Shown here piece after piece: positions 1-10,627 of a stretch of DNA of 64,000 bases (its first letter is position 1; each line of letters starts with the position of its first letter). The stretch comes from Terriglobia bacterium (GTDB taxonomy: Bacteria; Acidobacteriota; Terriglobia; Bryobacterales; Bryobacteraceae): assembly GCA_020073345.1 (NCBI GenBank), contig JAIQFI010000029.1, forward strand, positions 1 to 64,000. The letters run 5' to 3'. The notes beneath the pieces were generated by a model, which did no database searches, had not been told where the DNA came from, and worked only from the letters and a program-made list of their open reading frames with translations. Made by a program: the position numbers and the translations under genes.

Positions 1-1026
1 GTGGGTGCCAACAGCTACACTTACGACGCTGCCGGCAACATCACCGCCGACGGCGTGAACACCTACACCTGGAGCGCTGCCGGACTGCTCGGCATCGTCA
101 AAGTCGGTGGCACCACCGTCGGGACCTATACTTACAATGCTTGGAATCAACGCGCGAAGAAGGTAGCGGCGAGCACGGCTTATTATGTTTACGGTGCGGG
201 CGGGCTGCTGTATGGTGAATACGACACCTCCGGCAACTTCATCCGCGAATATGTTTACTTGAACAGCGCACCTCTCGCCCAAATCAACTCCGGCTCGCCC
301 GAAGTCCTTACGTACCTCCATACTGATCACCTCGGTACGCCGCGCTTCGGCACGAACACGGGCGGAACGCAGGTCTGGGCCTGGGCCAACGACGCCTTCG
401 GCACCAGCACACCTACGGGCACCACCACCGTCAATCTCCGCATGGCGGGCCAATACTTCGACTCCGAGTCCGGCCTATTCAACAATTGGAACCGATATTA
501 CAACCCGGCCATCGGCCGCTATATCTCCAGCGATCCCATCAGTATCGCGGGTGGCCTGAATACCTTCGGTTACGTCGGGCAAAGTCCGGTGATGCGGATT
601 GACCCATGGGCCTGGAAACCCGGAGACCCATATTCATCACCCGAGGAAGCTGCAAAGGCCGCTTTGCAAGACATCTTCGAACTTTCTCGGCAACAGCACG
701 TTGAATATGCTGGACGGATCTATCAACTATCATCCGGCTGGCCATTTAGCTCGCCAACATATTCTTACACCGCTCCTAACCCCGGGGATGAGGTTCAATC
801 TGATCCCGGACCCACAACTTGCGGGGGAAAGGGCCCTAATCGGGGCTATTATCACACGCATGTGATTTCGAATGACTTTTCCGATACAGATATGGGCCTT
901 GCGACTAGGGAACAGGAGCCCGGCTACCTTGCGACGCCCACTGGGGACGTTTACGAATACATACCCATGAAAACGAACGCAACTGAAGCAGCACAGGCCC
1001 CTATATTGATCGGACACGTTTTCTGA
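1..1026 (+). CDS. RHS repeat-associated protein, C-terminal part with DUF4329-like tip (5' truncated by window)
   Basis: The reading frame is already open at base 1, so this is only the C-terminal 341 residues of a much longer RHS/YD-repeat protein. YD-type repeats (for example YTYNAWNQRAKKV) are followed by the RHS core: HTDHLGTPRFGTN near residue 106 and YYNPAIGRYISSDP near residue 167. RHS proteins enclose a variable toxin tip in a shell and deliver it to other cells. After a slightly unusual core end (DPWAW rather than DPxG) comes a tip of about 135 residues with HTH..S..FSDTD and a conserved YLATPTGDVYEY stretch. I recognise this as the DUF4329 type found at RHS C-termini. The gene 2 nt downstream looks like its immunity partner. 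Target of the tip is unknown. Confidence 0.85.
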   Translation: MGANSYTYDAAGNITADGVNTYTWSAAGLLGIVKVGGTTVGTYTYNAWNQRAKKVAASTAYYVYGAGGLLYGEYDTSGNFIREYVYLNSAPLAQINSGSPEVLTYLHTDHLGTPRFGTNTGGTQVWAWANDAFGTSTPTGTTTVNLRMAGQYFDSESGLFNNWNRYYNPAIGRYISSDPISIAGGLNTFGYVGQSPVMRIDPWAWKPGDPYSSPEEAAKAALQDIFELSRQQHVEYAGRIYQLSSGWPFSSPTYSYTAPNPGDEVQSDPGPTTCGGKGPNRGYYHTHVISNDFSDTDMGLATREQEPGYLATPTGDVYEYIPMKTNATEAAQAPILIGHVF

Positions 1027-1028
1027 CC

Positions 1029-1718
1029 ATGATAAAGCCATTCACATATACCCTCCTTCTGGCGCTTTTTGTTTTCGTCGGCTCCGCCAGAGCCGGAGAA
1101 CTTGATCGCGGTATGGAGGCTTTGTTCGGCCATCGTGACTATCAGAGCGCCAAACAACTGCTGCAACCTCTTGCTGACCAAGGTAACGCTTTGGCCCAAT
1201 ATGAAATCGGAGCGATGTATGAACGCGGCTGGGGATCCGAGCAGGACCTCGAAGAGGCGCTAAAGTGGCTGCAAAAAAGCGCAGACCAGGGCTTTTCACC
1301 GGCACAGGATCTTATTGCAGATATATACGACCGGGGGCTAGGTGTTCCTGCGGACCACGCAAAAGCGAAAGAATGGCGAGATAAGTCAAAAGCTTCTGAA
1401 AAGAGTTCAGCAACCATAGACCACAGATGGATTGTTAGGCCTCCACACTATCGAGAGATGTTGCCAAGATATCGCCCTTTTCCCCCTGAGGGCGTTATCC
1501 CGGATGAAGCAACGGCCATCCAGGTGGCTGAGACGATACTTAAGACACGTCATGGTGAAGCCACGGTCAAGTCGCAGGAGCCATATTCAGCTTTCCTTAA
1601 GGGCGACGTATGGACGGTTCGTGGGCATATGCTACCTCCGGGTTGGATTGGCGTTGTTTTCGAAGTTGAAATCTCAAAATCCCGAGGCTGTATCCTTGGA
1701 ATTGATGAGGAAAATTGA
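1029..1718 (+). CDS. Sel1-repeat protein with NTF2-fold immunity domain (probable RHS immunity protein)
   Basis: 229 residues starting with a signal peptide (MIKPFTYTLLLALFVFVGSA, cut near residue 23). Two Sel1/TPR-like repeats follow (about 52-125; AQYEIGAMYERGWG and AQDLIADIYDRGLG). The last 70 residues (about 158-229) have the pattern of the NTF2-fold immunity family (Imm-NTF2-2, YbbC/YhhH type): VIPDEATAIQVAE, VWTVRG and a final strand with GCILGID. The start lies 2 nt after the RHS stop, which is typical of a polymorphic toxin and immunity pair. The signal peptide suggests protection in the periplasm. Pairing with the RHS tip is inferred from position and family; the Sel1 repeats may help bind it. 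Confidence 0.8.
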   Translation: MIKPFTYTLLLALFVFVGSARAGELDRGMEALFGHRDYQSAKQLLQPLADQGNALAQYEIGAMYERGWGSEQDLEEALKWLQKSADQGFSPAQDLIADIYDRGLGVPADHAKAKEWRDKSKASEKSSATIDHRWIVRPPHYREMLPRYRPFPPEGVIPDEATAIQVAETILKTRHGEATVKSQEPYSAFLKGDVWTVRGHMLPPGWIGVVFEVEISKSRGCILGIDEEN

Positions 1719-1737
1719 GGCCGATAACTATGAGCAA

Positions 1738-1782
1738 TCAGGGGACACAATAGTAATTTACTGAAGGTATTGTGCCCCCTGA
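1738..1782. repeat. 45-bp imperfect palindrome
   Basis: Arms TCAGGGGACACAATA (1738-1752) and TATTGTGCCCCCTGA (1768-1782) are reverse complements with one mismatch and enclose 15 nt. It lies just past the stop of the immunity gene. There is no T-run, so it is not a classic terminator. It could be a REP/MITE-like unit or a pair of inverted transposon ends left inside the island. No second copy was noticed in the window. Confidence 0.5.
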
Positions 1783-1860
1783 TCTACGCGCTCGTTGGCA
1801 GCGGCAACCTGATCGGCACCTGATTTCCAAGCTCAAGTTTCCTACCCTGACAGGAAACGA

Positions 1861-1890
1861 ACGGCCCGCGCCACGAGAGGCGCGGGCCGT
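1861..1890. terminator. Bidirectional hairpin terminator between convergent genes
   Basis: Perfect 12-bp stem ACGGCCCGCGCC / GGCGCGGGCCGT with a 6-nt loop, followed on the plus strand by TTCTGTTT and on the minus strand by TCGTTTCC. It sits between the ends of the plus-strand immunity gene and the minus-strand small-gene cassette, so it can serve both. The stretch from 1719 to 1909 holds only this and the palindrome before it. Confidence 0.7.
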
Positions 1891-1909
1891 TCTGTTTCGG
1901 CTTTCTTTG

Positions 1910-2164
1910 TCAGTGTGTCGTGGCGTCGTACCAGATGGGATGCGGATCGTGCTTCTGTGCCGCCACATCGATCACGCGGCCGTCACGAAGGCGAAAGAAC
2001 AGGCTTGGACCGTAGCCCTGCTTGTGTTCGTGGATCTGGACAACATCGCTGCCCTCGAAACCGTAGAACTCTCTCTTGTTCGCCGCCTGGGTCAGGCCCA
2101 GTTCTTTCCTGACCCGGAAATGCTTCTCCATCACCGTGTCGTAGCAATTTGCTTCGATGTGCAT
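1910..2164 (-). CDS. Small hypothetical protein, tandem paralogue B
   Basis: 84 residues starting at ATG 2164 (MHIEANCYD), 4 nt after the stop of the gene before it in the same direction. An upstream extension to 2227 would run into that gene, so the internal ATG was chosen. It shares a clear pattern with the preceding gene: F.GF..S.V..IH.HK.G.G..L.FRLR.GRV.D..A. The two are therefore a tandem duplication that has diverged. No signal peptide, membrane segment or known family was recognised. Its position on the island next to an RHS toxin/immunity pair is the only functional hint. Confidence 0.6.
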   Translation of the reverse strand: MHIEANCYDTVMEKHFRVRKELGLTQAANKREFYGFEGSDVVQIHEHKQGYGPSLFFRLRDGRVIDVAAQKHDPHPIWYDATTH

Positions 2165-2168
2165 GGCG

Positions 2169-2423
2169 TCACCCCGCTGCCTGGTCGTACAGGTCCGGAT
2201 CGCGGCAGGTCGCCATTGCCACTTCATCGACGACGCGTCCGCAGCGCAGGCGGAACCAAAGGCCCTCGCCGATACCAGTTTTATGAAAATGAATCCCCGC
2301 CACCTGGCTGGGACGGAAGCCGAAGTAATCTTCCGGCGTCGAGGCTGTTGTATGCCCGAGCAGCACGCCTTGCCGGTGATGTTTTCTCATCAGGTCGTTG
2401 AAGACCCCGCGCAATGAATTCAT
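2169..2423 (-). CDS. Small hypothetical protein, tandem paralogue A
   Basis: 84 residues from ATG 2423, which has GAGGTG five nt upstream. A GTG at 2435 overlapping the previous stop is an alternative start. The C-terminal half (YFGFRPSQVAGIHFHKTGIG, then FRLR.GRVVD) aligns with the gene downstream, while the N-terminal 30 residues do not. The shared histidine pair in IHFHK / IHEHK may be a binding or active site, but this is a guess. Second gene of a three-gene minus-strand cassette with very tight spacing, so probably co-transcribed. Confidence 0.6.
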   Translation of the reverse strand: MNSLRGVFNDLMRKHHRQGVLLGHTTASTPEDYFGFRPSQVAGIHFHKTGIGEGLWFRLRCGRVVDEVAMATCRDPDLYDQAAG

Positions 2424-2431
2424 GCTGCACC

Positions 2432-2716
2432 TCACAAGCGCATCGAGGGAGAGTTCACGTCAATCCGCTTCTTGACGCGGTGTGACTGGTCTTTGTCCAC
2501 AGGCTCGGCGACGACGGTCGATACTGTTGTCGGCTTGTAGAACTTGCTCTCGGCGCTGGGGGCGTCTTCCCTGGCAACGAGCTTTCCGTTGCGGTAGGTG
2601 CCGAAAGAACCGTCAGCATGCCGCAGCCGCTTCGAGAGGAAATCGCACTCGGTCTTGATCTCCCGACCCTTCTTGTCACGAAAACTGGATTTGCCGTACC
2701 CGCCATTCAGGCTCAT
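2432..2716 (-). CDS. Small hypothetical protein, first gene of the cassette
   Basis: 94 residues from ATG 2716 (MSLNGGYGKSSFRDKKGREI), with a good ribosome site (AGAGGGG) 6-7 nt upstream; the open frame extends further 5' without such a site. The protein is basic and polar with no hydrophobic segment. I do not recognise a family. The KSSFRDKKGREI..ECDFLSKR and DGSFGTYRNGKLV stretches suggest small beta-hairpin units. The gene is immediately followed by the two tandem paralogues, so the three probably form one operon on the island. Confidence 0.55.
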   Translation of the reverse strand: MSLNGGYGKSSFRDKKGREIKTECDFLSKRLRHADGSFGTYRNGKLVAREDAPSAESKFYKPTTVSTVVAEPVDKDQSHRVKKRIDVNSPSMRL

Positions 2717-3120
2717 GCAATACGCCCCTCTGAAAATTACCTTGTGAAAAATGCTTATTCCCCAAGCCTGCCAGATTCTAACGCAACCGCCAATTGTCCG
2801 TTTGGCCAATGGTCCAGAATCGCGAAAGTGGCTAGAATCCCTGTAAAAGCCCTTGTTTCCTTGCCTGAGTCAACAATCACAGATTGCGGCAGATGCTGAC
2901 TGGCGGTTCATTTTCCGCTGGCGAAAACCTCGATCGCCGCATCGACCAGGACACGCCGAAGCACAACGTGCCATGCTAAAGGTTCACCTCGATCACGCGT
3001 CGAACCTGACGCACCCGAGGGCCGGGGAAGGCCGATCGCAAAACCCTGAAATTTACACAGTTGCTTACACAGTTTCACATTTCAGAAATGCAAGTAGCAG
3101 AAAAAAAGAATGTTATAGCC
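2717..3120. other. Non-coding island edge, no supported gene
   Basis: About 400 nt between the cassette and the tRNA fragment. It contains the cassette promoter region at its left. Short open frames exist on the plus strand, but none has a ribosome site or a recognisable product. The stretch 2890-3060 is GC-rich compared with the AT-rich flank at 3060-3120, which may mark decayed element DNA. No integrase could be recognised here. Confidence 0.4.
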
Positions 3121-3189
3121 TAAGCAAGGGGACTTAAAATCCCTTTTTCCGTAAGGAGAGTGTGGGTTCAAGTCCCACCCCGGGCACCA
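3121..3189 (+). tRNA. 3' fragment of tRNA-Leu(UAA): probable island attachment remnant
   Basis: The stretch reads as the 3' two thirds of a leucine tRNA. It has an anticodon arm with loop CTTAAAA (3133-3139, anticodon TAA), a long class II variable arm, a T arm (GTGGG TTCAAGT CCCAC, 3162-3178), the acceptor strand CCCGGGC (3179-3185), A and an encoded CCA (3187-3189). The matching 5' acceptor strand GCCCGGG and D arm are absent: the AT-rich sequence before 3121 does not fold as one. It is therefore not a working tRNA but the kind of 3' duplicate left when an element integrates into a tRNA gene. The orientation places the element to the left. Confidence 0.75.
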
Positions 3190-3199
3190 TTACATCGAT

Positions 3200-3469
3200 A
3201 TGCCTGACTCATCCCGCCCCTTTCCGCCCACGGCTGCCGCCGCGCTCAGCAACGGCAACAAGATCGAGGCGATCAAGATCGTCCGCCAGGAATGGGGCCT
3301 GGATTTAAAAGACGCCAAGGATGCCGTGGAGGCTTACGTCAAGACCCAGCCGGCTCTGGCCGCGACCATGCAAGAGGCCAGCGCGAGTTCGCAGCGCGGT
3401 TGCATCACCTGGCTGCTGGTTCTGGCACTGGCGGGGGCCGCGGTTTACTATTTTTTACGGGCGCGGTGA
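3200..3469 (+). CDS. Ribosomal L7/L12 C-terminal-domain-like membrane protein
   Basis: 89 residues. Residues 12-45 (AAALSNGNKIEAIKIVRQEW then GLDLKDAKDAVEAY) follow the helix-turn-helix of the L7/L12 C-terminal domain, here detached from the ribosome. A single C-terminal membrane helix (about 68-87, CITWLLVLALAGAAVYYFL) anchors it. Small proteins of this architecture are common and uncharacterised. It is the first intact gene after the tRNA fragment, so it is probably backbone. Its stop lies 1 nt from the convergent SMR gene. Confidence 0.7.
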   Translation: MPDSSRPFPPTAAAALSNGNKIEAIKIVRQEWGLDLKDAKDAVEAYVKTQPALAATMQEASASSQRGCITWLLVLALAGAAVYYFLRAR

Positions 3470-3470
3470 G

Positions 3471-3809
3471 TTACTGATGGCTGCCGGTCAGATATAAACC
3501 GGCGACTCCGATCACGATCAGCAGGGTAGAGACGCTGCGCAGCACCGTCACCTGCTCCTTGAACCACAGGACGCCCATGACGGCCACCATCAGCGTTCCG
3601 ACGCCCGACCAGACCGCGTAGGCGGTGCCCACGGGAATCCTGGAAACCGCCACGGAGAGACCGAAGAGACTGACCAGATAGAACGCGAACATCAGTACAG
3701 TGGGCCACAGCCGCGTCATGCCTTCGGTGAATTTCAGGGTCAGCGTGCCCGCCACCTCAAACACAATCGCGAAAAACAAGATGAGCCAGCTCACTGGTTG
3801 GTGGGTCAC
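3471..3809 (-). CDS. Small multidrug resistance (SMR) family transporter
   Basis: 112 residues with four membrane helices, the normal SMR size. The essential membrane glutamate lies in helix 1 (IVFEVAGTLTLK, about residue 18). The motif GTAYAVWSGVG in helix 3 is typical of EmrE/SugE/Gdx proteins. These work as antiparallel dimers that exchange cations or guanidinium for protons. The helix 1 context (FEVAGT) does not decide between the Qac-like and Gdx-like branches. Its start overlaps the stop of the SDR gene by 4 nt (ATGA), so the two are translationally coupled. Confidence 0.85.
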   Translation of the reverse strand: MTHQPVSWLILFFAIVFEVAGTLTLKFTEGMTRLWPTVLMFAFYLVSLFGLSVAVSRIPVGTAYAVWSGVGTLMVAVMGVLWFKEQVTVLRSVSTLLIVIGVAGLYLTGSHQ

Positions 3810-4942
3810 GCCAAAGTCAGCGACAGCTCGAGATCGCTGCGCATCTGTTCATAGATGCTGGACGGGGAGGATTCCTCGCAGACCCGCATGTAATCGGTAA
3901 AGCGCGGCGGGACTGGAACGCCTTCTTTCAACAGACGGCAATTGTCGAATACCAGGTCGCGCGAACAGAACCGGTAGTACAGCTCCAGGGCGTGCAGAAG
4001 ATGGCGGGGGTGCCCGTCACCGGCCGCCTGCATGACCCGCTTGACGGTGAGCTGACGGATCCCGCCGATCTCATACCGGTCCTCGGACGCTCCGCCGCGG
4101 AGGCGTGCATATTCCGCCGCGAGTTCTTTCCAGCGCACGGAGCCCGCTTTGCCCGCCGAGATGTGATAGCGCTTGTGTTTAAGGTTAGACGCGAAGAGCA
4201 GGCGCCGCAGCGACGAGGCGGCCCAGTCTACCGGGACCACGTCGATGCGGTTGTCCAGATCCCAGGTAATGAAACGCAGCGCTTCCACCGCGCGCAAGAC
4301 CCAGTAGATGCTGCCTGACGGCTTGCAACCCAACTCCGTATGCCCGACGACGATGGACGGCCGGGCCACCACCAGGGGAAGATCGGCGAATTGCTCGGTG
4401 AGCAGCCGCTCGGCTTCCGCTTTGCTGCGGGTGTAGGCGACCAAGTGCGCCGCGCGCTCATCGGGATAGTCGTCTTCGTGAACCACGGGGCTCGGAGAAG
4501 CGCCGCAAATCGCAGCGGTCCCGGTATAGATGAAGCGCTCCAGGCCTCGGCCGCGCATGGCGTTGGCGACCGAGAGCGCGCCCCCGACGTTGGTCGTGCG
4601 GATTGCCCGGCTGTTGCCGAAGGACGTGCTGGCCGCCAGATGGAGGACGTGGGTGACGCCATCCAGATGCGACGACGCATGCCAGTCCTCGGAAAGAAGA
4701 TCGCCGCGTAGTACCTTTACGTTCTTGGGTAGTCGATCCGGCGCGCCGAACCGGGCCACCGAGCGGCGAACCCGCTCTTCGGCGGTATCGTCGTCATCGG
4801 CCCGCACCAGACAGACCACTTCTCCGTCGAACGAGGACTGGAGGAGATCAGAGAGAAATGCGCCCCCTAGGAAACCGGTTACTCCCGTGAGGAAGACCGT
4901 CGGCGCGCTCCACGAGCTTTTGTGCAAAAATCCATTTAACAA
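3806..4942 (-). CDS. Extended SDR / thioester-reductase-like NAD(P)-binding protein
   Basis: 378 residues. The Rossmann dinucleotide motif GVTGFLGG is at about 20-27, and the catalytic YxxxK is in AYTRSKAEAE near 173. The layout matches the NAD_binding_4 (male sterility, thioester reductase) branch of extended SDRs, which act on acyl or sugar substrates; the substrate is unknown. The start appears to be TTG 4942 with AGGGTG about 9 nt upstream, since no in-frame ATG precedes the Rossmann motif. It overlaps the SMR gene by 4 nt, suggesting the exporter and enzyme serve one process. Confidence 0.75.
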   Translation of the reverse strand: MLNGFLHKSSWSAPTVFLTGVTGFLGGAFLSDLLQSSFDGEVVCLVRADDDDTAEERVRRSVARFGAPDRLPKNVKVLRGDLLSEDWHASSHLDGVTHVLHLAASTSFGNSRAIRTTNVGGALSVANAMRGRGLERFIYTGTAAICGASPSPVVHEDDYPDERAAHLVAYTRSKAEAERLLTEQFADLPLVVARPSIVVGHTELGCKPSGSIYWVLRAVEALRFITWDLDNRIDVVPVDWAASSLRRLLFASNLKHKRYHISAGKAGSVRWKELAAEYARLRGGASEDRYEIGGIRQLTVKRVMQAAGDGHPRHLLHALELYYRFCSRDLVFDNCRLLKEGVPVPPRFTDYMRVCEESSPSSIYEQMRSDLELSLTLA

Positions 4943-4955
4943 GCGGATACACCCT

Positions 4956-4973
4956 GTGCCTATATTTTGGCAC
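4956..4973. promoter_or_regulatory. Inverted repeat upstream of the SDR-SMR operon
   Basis: GTGCC-N8-GGCAC (4956-4960 / 4969-4973) with an AT-only centre TATATTTT, 14 nt before the SDR start. It sits where an operator or the -10 region would be expected. It may be a repressor site for the small operon, or chance. Confidence 0.3.
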
Positions 4974-5048
4974 TGCCCCTGTGGATTTCGAGCGTGTTCA
5001 GCCGTTAAAATCCCGTAATGAGACAGCCCAAGTGAGGCAGCATAAGGA

Positions 5049-7361
5049 CTATAAAAGTTCTTTAAGAATTCGTCCGGCGACTTCCTTGCCGCGCTCCCCC
5101 ACTTCCCCGATGGGGCCGACGCAGCTCGGGCAACCTACCAGGCAGGGGCAGGCAGCCAGCAGCTTCGCGGCGCCATCCAGGAGCCGCGGAGCGAGTTTGA
5201 AGAGCGCAGCGCTCTGTCCGATACCGCCCGGGTAGTTGTCGTACAAGTACAGATTCGGCTCGAAGGCGGTGAGGCTGCCGGCGATGTCTTCGGTAATCGA
5301 CACGCCCAGGTCGCGCGGATCGCACATAACGCATAGAGCTCCTACTGTTCGTAGGAGCGCAGCGAGGGCAGTGAGGCCCCCCTGGCGATCGGTGGGGGAG
5401 AGATCGGTGAAACGCGCCAGGAATTCGGCTGGGAAATGCAGCCAGAACGCGGTGGTGTGCATCTCCTGCTCGGGCATGGAGAGGTTGCCCGCGCCCACGT
5501 TTTCCATGGTGTAGAACTTGATCTTCTTGAAGCCCACGATCTGCCGGGTCAGGCGCACGTCCCCATGGGCGATTTTGACGCCGCCTGACGGCGACGACTC
5601 GACCTCTTCGAGTTCCTTCACCTGCGTGTAGTCGATGGCGTCAGTGAAGTAGTCGGAATCCACGCGGCGCACGTAGGCCTTGCGGCCTTCGTAATCGAAG
5701 CGCTCGACTTGATACTGGCGCGCGTCGTGCAGATAAATCGCTTTCTCATACAACGTCGTCAAAGCTGCGGTAAACGCGACTTCCGCGATGACCTGATGAT
5801 CGCCGGTTACATCCACCACCACGAAGTTGTCACTGGAGACCGACCGCAGGCTGACGGCGTCGGCGGGGTAGGTGTCGGAGGTCCAGTGCCACGACGCTCC
5901 TGAGTGATGGAGGAGCTTCAAGTCGCTTAGAAAGCGGCACAACTCGCCGCTATCATGTGGACCAAACGGTTCGCCGTCCCGGATGGGCAGCTCGAAGGCA
6001 GCGCATTTCAGGTGGCTCAGCAGGATTTCGAGGTTATCCGGATTGATGTAGGCGTGCTCCGGAGGCCGGTCGAAGAAGTACTCGGGATGCTCGATGATGT
6101 ACTGATCGAGCGGCGCGCTGGAGGCTACCAGCACCGCCAGCGACGCGGTCTGCCGGCGGCCCGCCCGGCCCGCGCGCTGCCAGGTAGACGCAATGGTCCC
6201 GGGGTATCCCGCCATCACCACGGCGTCCAGTGAGCCAATATCTATTCCCAGCTCTAGCGCGTTAGTAGCTACCACAGCGCGAATATCGCCGTCGCGAAGC
6301 TGGCCCTCGATTTCGCGCCGTTCCTTGGGCAGGTATCCGCCGCGGTAGCCTCGGACGCCCGAATAGTCGTCTTTCAGATAGGTGAGCAGAATCTCCGTAG
6401 CCAGGCGGCTATTGGCGAACACCAGCGTCTGCTGGCCGCGATCGAGAAGCTCGCGCGCCATTTTTCGCGATTCATTCAAGTAGCTTCTGCGGATCCCTAG
6501 CGCGCGATTCACCACCGGCGGATTATAGAACACTACGTACTGATCGCCGGAAGGCGCTCCGTTGCGCTCCACCAGCTCGAACGGGAGCCCAGTGAGAGCC
6601 TCGGCCAGTTCCTTGGGATTGGCGATGGTCGCCGAACAGCAGATGAACTGCGGGGACGATCCATAGAACTCGCACACGCGCTTCAGGCGGCGCAGAAGAT
6701 TCGCCAGGTGGCTGCCGTAGACGCCACGATAGTAGTGCAGCTCGTCGATCACCACATAGCGAAGATTCTCAAATGCCTTGGCCCACTTCGTGTGGTGCGG
6801 AAGGACGCCCGAGTGGAGCATATCGGGATTGGTGAAGATTACGTTGGCTCGCTCGCGGATGGCCCGGCGCGCGTCTTGCGGTGTATCGCCATCGTAAGTA
6901 AAAGCACGAAGGTCGGAACCCATGGCATCTACCGCCTTCTGAAACTCGACCAATTGGTCGCCAGCCAAAGCCTTGGTCGGGAACAGATACATCGCGCGCG
7001 CGTTGGGATCGGCCAGAAGACCGTTCAACACCGGCAGGTTGTAGCACAGAGTTTTGCCGCTGGCAGTGGGCGTCACGATTACGGTGTTGCGTCTGGCGGC
7101 TGCGTGCGAGAAGGCTTCGGCCTGGTGCGTGTAGAGGCGGTCGATTCCGCGTGAGACCAGGGCTTTTTGGAGAGAAGGCGCCAGTGTTTCCGGAAACTCG
7201 GCGAATTCGCCGGGCCGGGCAAGCCGATGGCGGACGGCGCGAACGGGAGAGTCCGGGTCGGCCATCCATTGCTGGAATCGCTCAATCGCTCCAGAAAGGC
7301 CGCTCTGGCGCGCGAGAATCCGCTCGCGCGCTGGCTCAGGAAAACCGATGCTGAGGTTCAT
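5049..7361 (-). CDS. mrfA: MrfA/YprA-like DEAD/DEAH-box helicase with DUF1998
   Basis: 770 residues. Superfamily 2 helicase motifs are present in order: TPTASGKT (97-104), DELH (206-209), SATIANP, and QRAGRAGRR. The C-terminal DUF1998 domain carries a cysteine cluster (C738, C740, C744, C747 in CPCLVGCPSC), as in Bacillus subtilis MrfA. That protein is a 3'-5' helicase that helps repair mitomycin damage together with the MrfB exonuclease. No mrfB-like gene is nearby. The start at ATG 7361 gives the expected N-terminus. Assignment to the family is firm; the exact repair role is inferred. Confidence 0.85.
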   Translation of the reverse strand: MNLSIGFPEPARERILARQSGLSGAIERFQQWMADPDSPVRAVRHRLARPGEFAEFPETLAPSLQKALVSRGIDRLYTHQAEAFSHAAARRNTVIVTPTASGKTLCYNLPVLNGLLADPNARAMYLFPTKALAGDQLVEFQKAVDAMGSDLRAFTYDGDTPQDARRAIRERANVIFTNPDMLHSGVLPHHTKWAKAFENLRYVVIDELHYYRGVYGSHLANLLRRLKRVCEFYGSSPQFICCSATIANPKELAEALTGLPFELVERNGAPSGDQYVVFYNPPVVNRALGIRRSYLNESRKMARELLDRGQQTLVFANSRLATEILLTYLKDDYSGVRGYRGGYLPKERREIEGQLRDGDIRAVVATNALELGIDIGSLDAVVMAGYPGTIASTWQRAGRAGRRQTASLAVLVASSAPLDQYIIEHPEYFFDRPPEHAYINPDNLEILLSHLKCAAFELPIRDGEPFGPHDSGELCRFLSDLKLLHHSGASWHWTSDTYPADAVSLRSVSSDNFVVVDVTGDHQVIAEVAFTAALTTLYEKAIYLHDARQYQVERFDYEGRKAYVRRVDSDYFTDAIDYTQVKELEEVESSPSGGVKIAHGDVRLTRQIVGFKKIKFYTMENVGAGNLSMPEQEMHTTAFWLHFPAEFLARFTDLSPTDRQGGLTALAALLRTVGALCVMCDPRDLGVSITEDIAGSLTAFEPNLYLYDNYPGGIGQSAALFKLAPRLLDGAAKLLAACPCLVGCPSCVGPIGEVGERGKEVAGRILKELL

Positions 7362-7406
7362 TCTTCGCCCTTTCTTCGCTAGAATAGCGCAGGGCGAGAA
7401 GAAAAA

Positions 7407-7709
7407 CTAGGCGGATTCGCGCAGAAACTCGTAGCGCTCCAGGGTAGCCGCGAAGGCTGACCGGTGTTCTTCGCGGAGTACTTTCCCGACGCAGCGCAGA
7501 CGAACGTCTCTCGGCACGCCTGGAGTGCGGGGCAAGGTGATCAGGTATTCGATCGATTCGCCCAGTGGCAGCCGGCCTTCGGCGGTGAAGAACACACCGG
7601 CGGAACTCACGTTCTTGGTCTCTCCGCGCACGGTCAAGGGGGATCCGGTGCGGACCACTTCGAACGGGAGGCGGAGTTCGAAGCGCTGGTGCTTTCGCTG
7701 TTCAGTCAT
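7407..7709 (-). CDS. PilZ domain protein
   Basis: 100 residues making up a single PilZ domain. The c-di-GMP binding motifs are both present: RKHQR near the N-terminus (RxxxR, residues 5-9) and NVSSAGV (about 33-39, the D/NxSxxG motif). Such stand-alone PilZ proteins are c-di-GMP receptors that act by binding a partner. The gene is upstream of the helicase in the same direction with a 45-nt gap, so they may be co-transcribed, though no functional link is evident. Confidence 0.85.
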   Translation of the reverse strand: MTEQRKHQRFELRLPFEVVRTGSPLTVRGETKNVSSAGVFFTAEGRLPLGESIEYLITLPRTPGVPRDVRLRCVGKVLREEHRSAFAATLERYEFLRESA

Positions 7710-7858
7710 GACTTAACCGACTGTAAGCCTAGGTATCTCTAAGGTCAATAGGCTGTGGGCTCAGCTACAGGCCTTACTGTATTAGTACTTCCACTGTTTA
7801 GGTTCAGTAGATCTGCCACACCGCTGTTCAAAAGGGAGTATGGGAAAATGAAGATCGC

Positions 7859-10626
<2,768 letters not shown>

Positions 10627-10627
<1 letters not shown>

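Noticed and set aside
2853-3137. Small plus-strand frame before the tRNA fragment, perhaps an integrase end
   Set aside because: No recombinase motif or ribosome site; it runs into the tRNA sequence.
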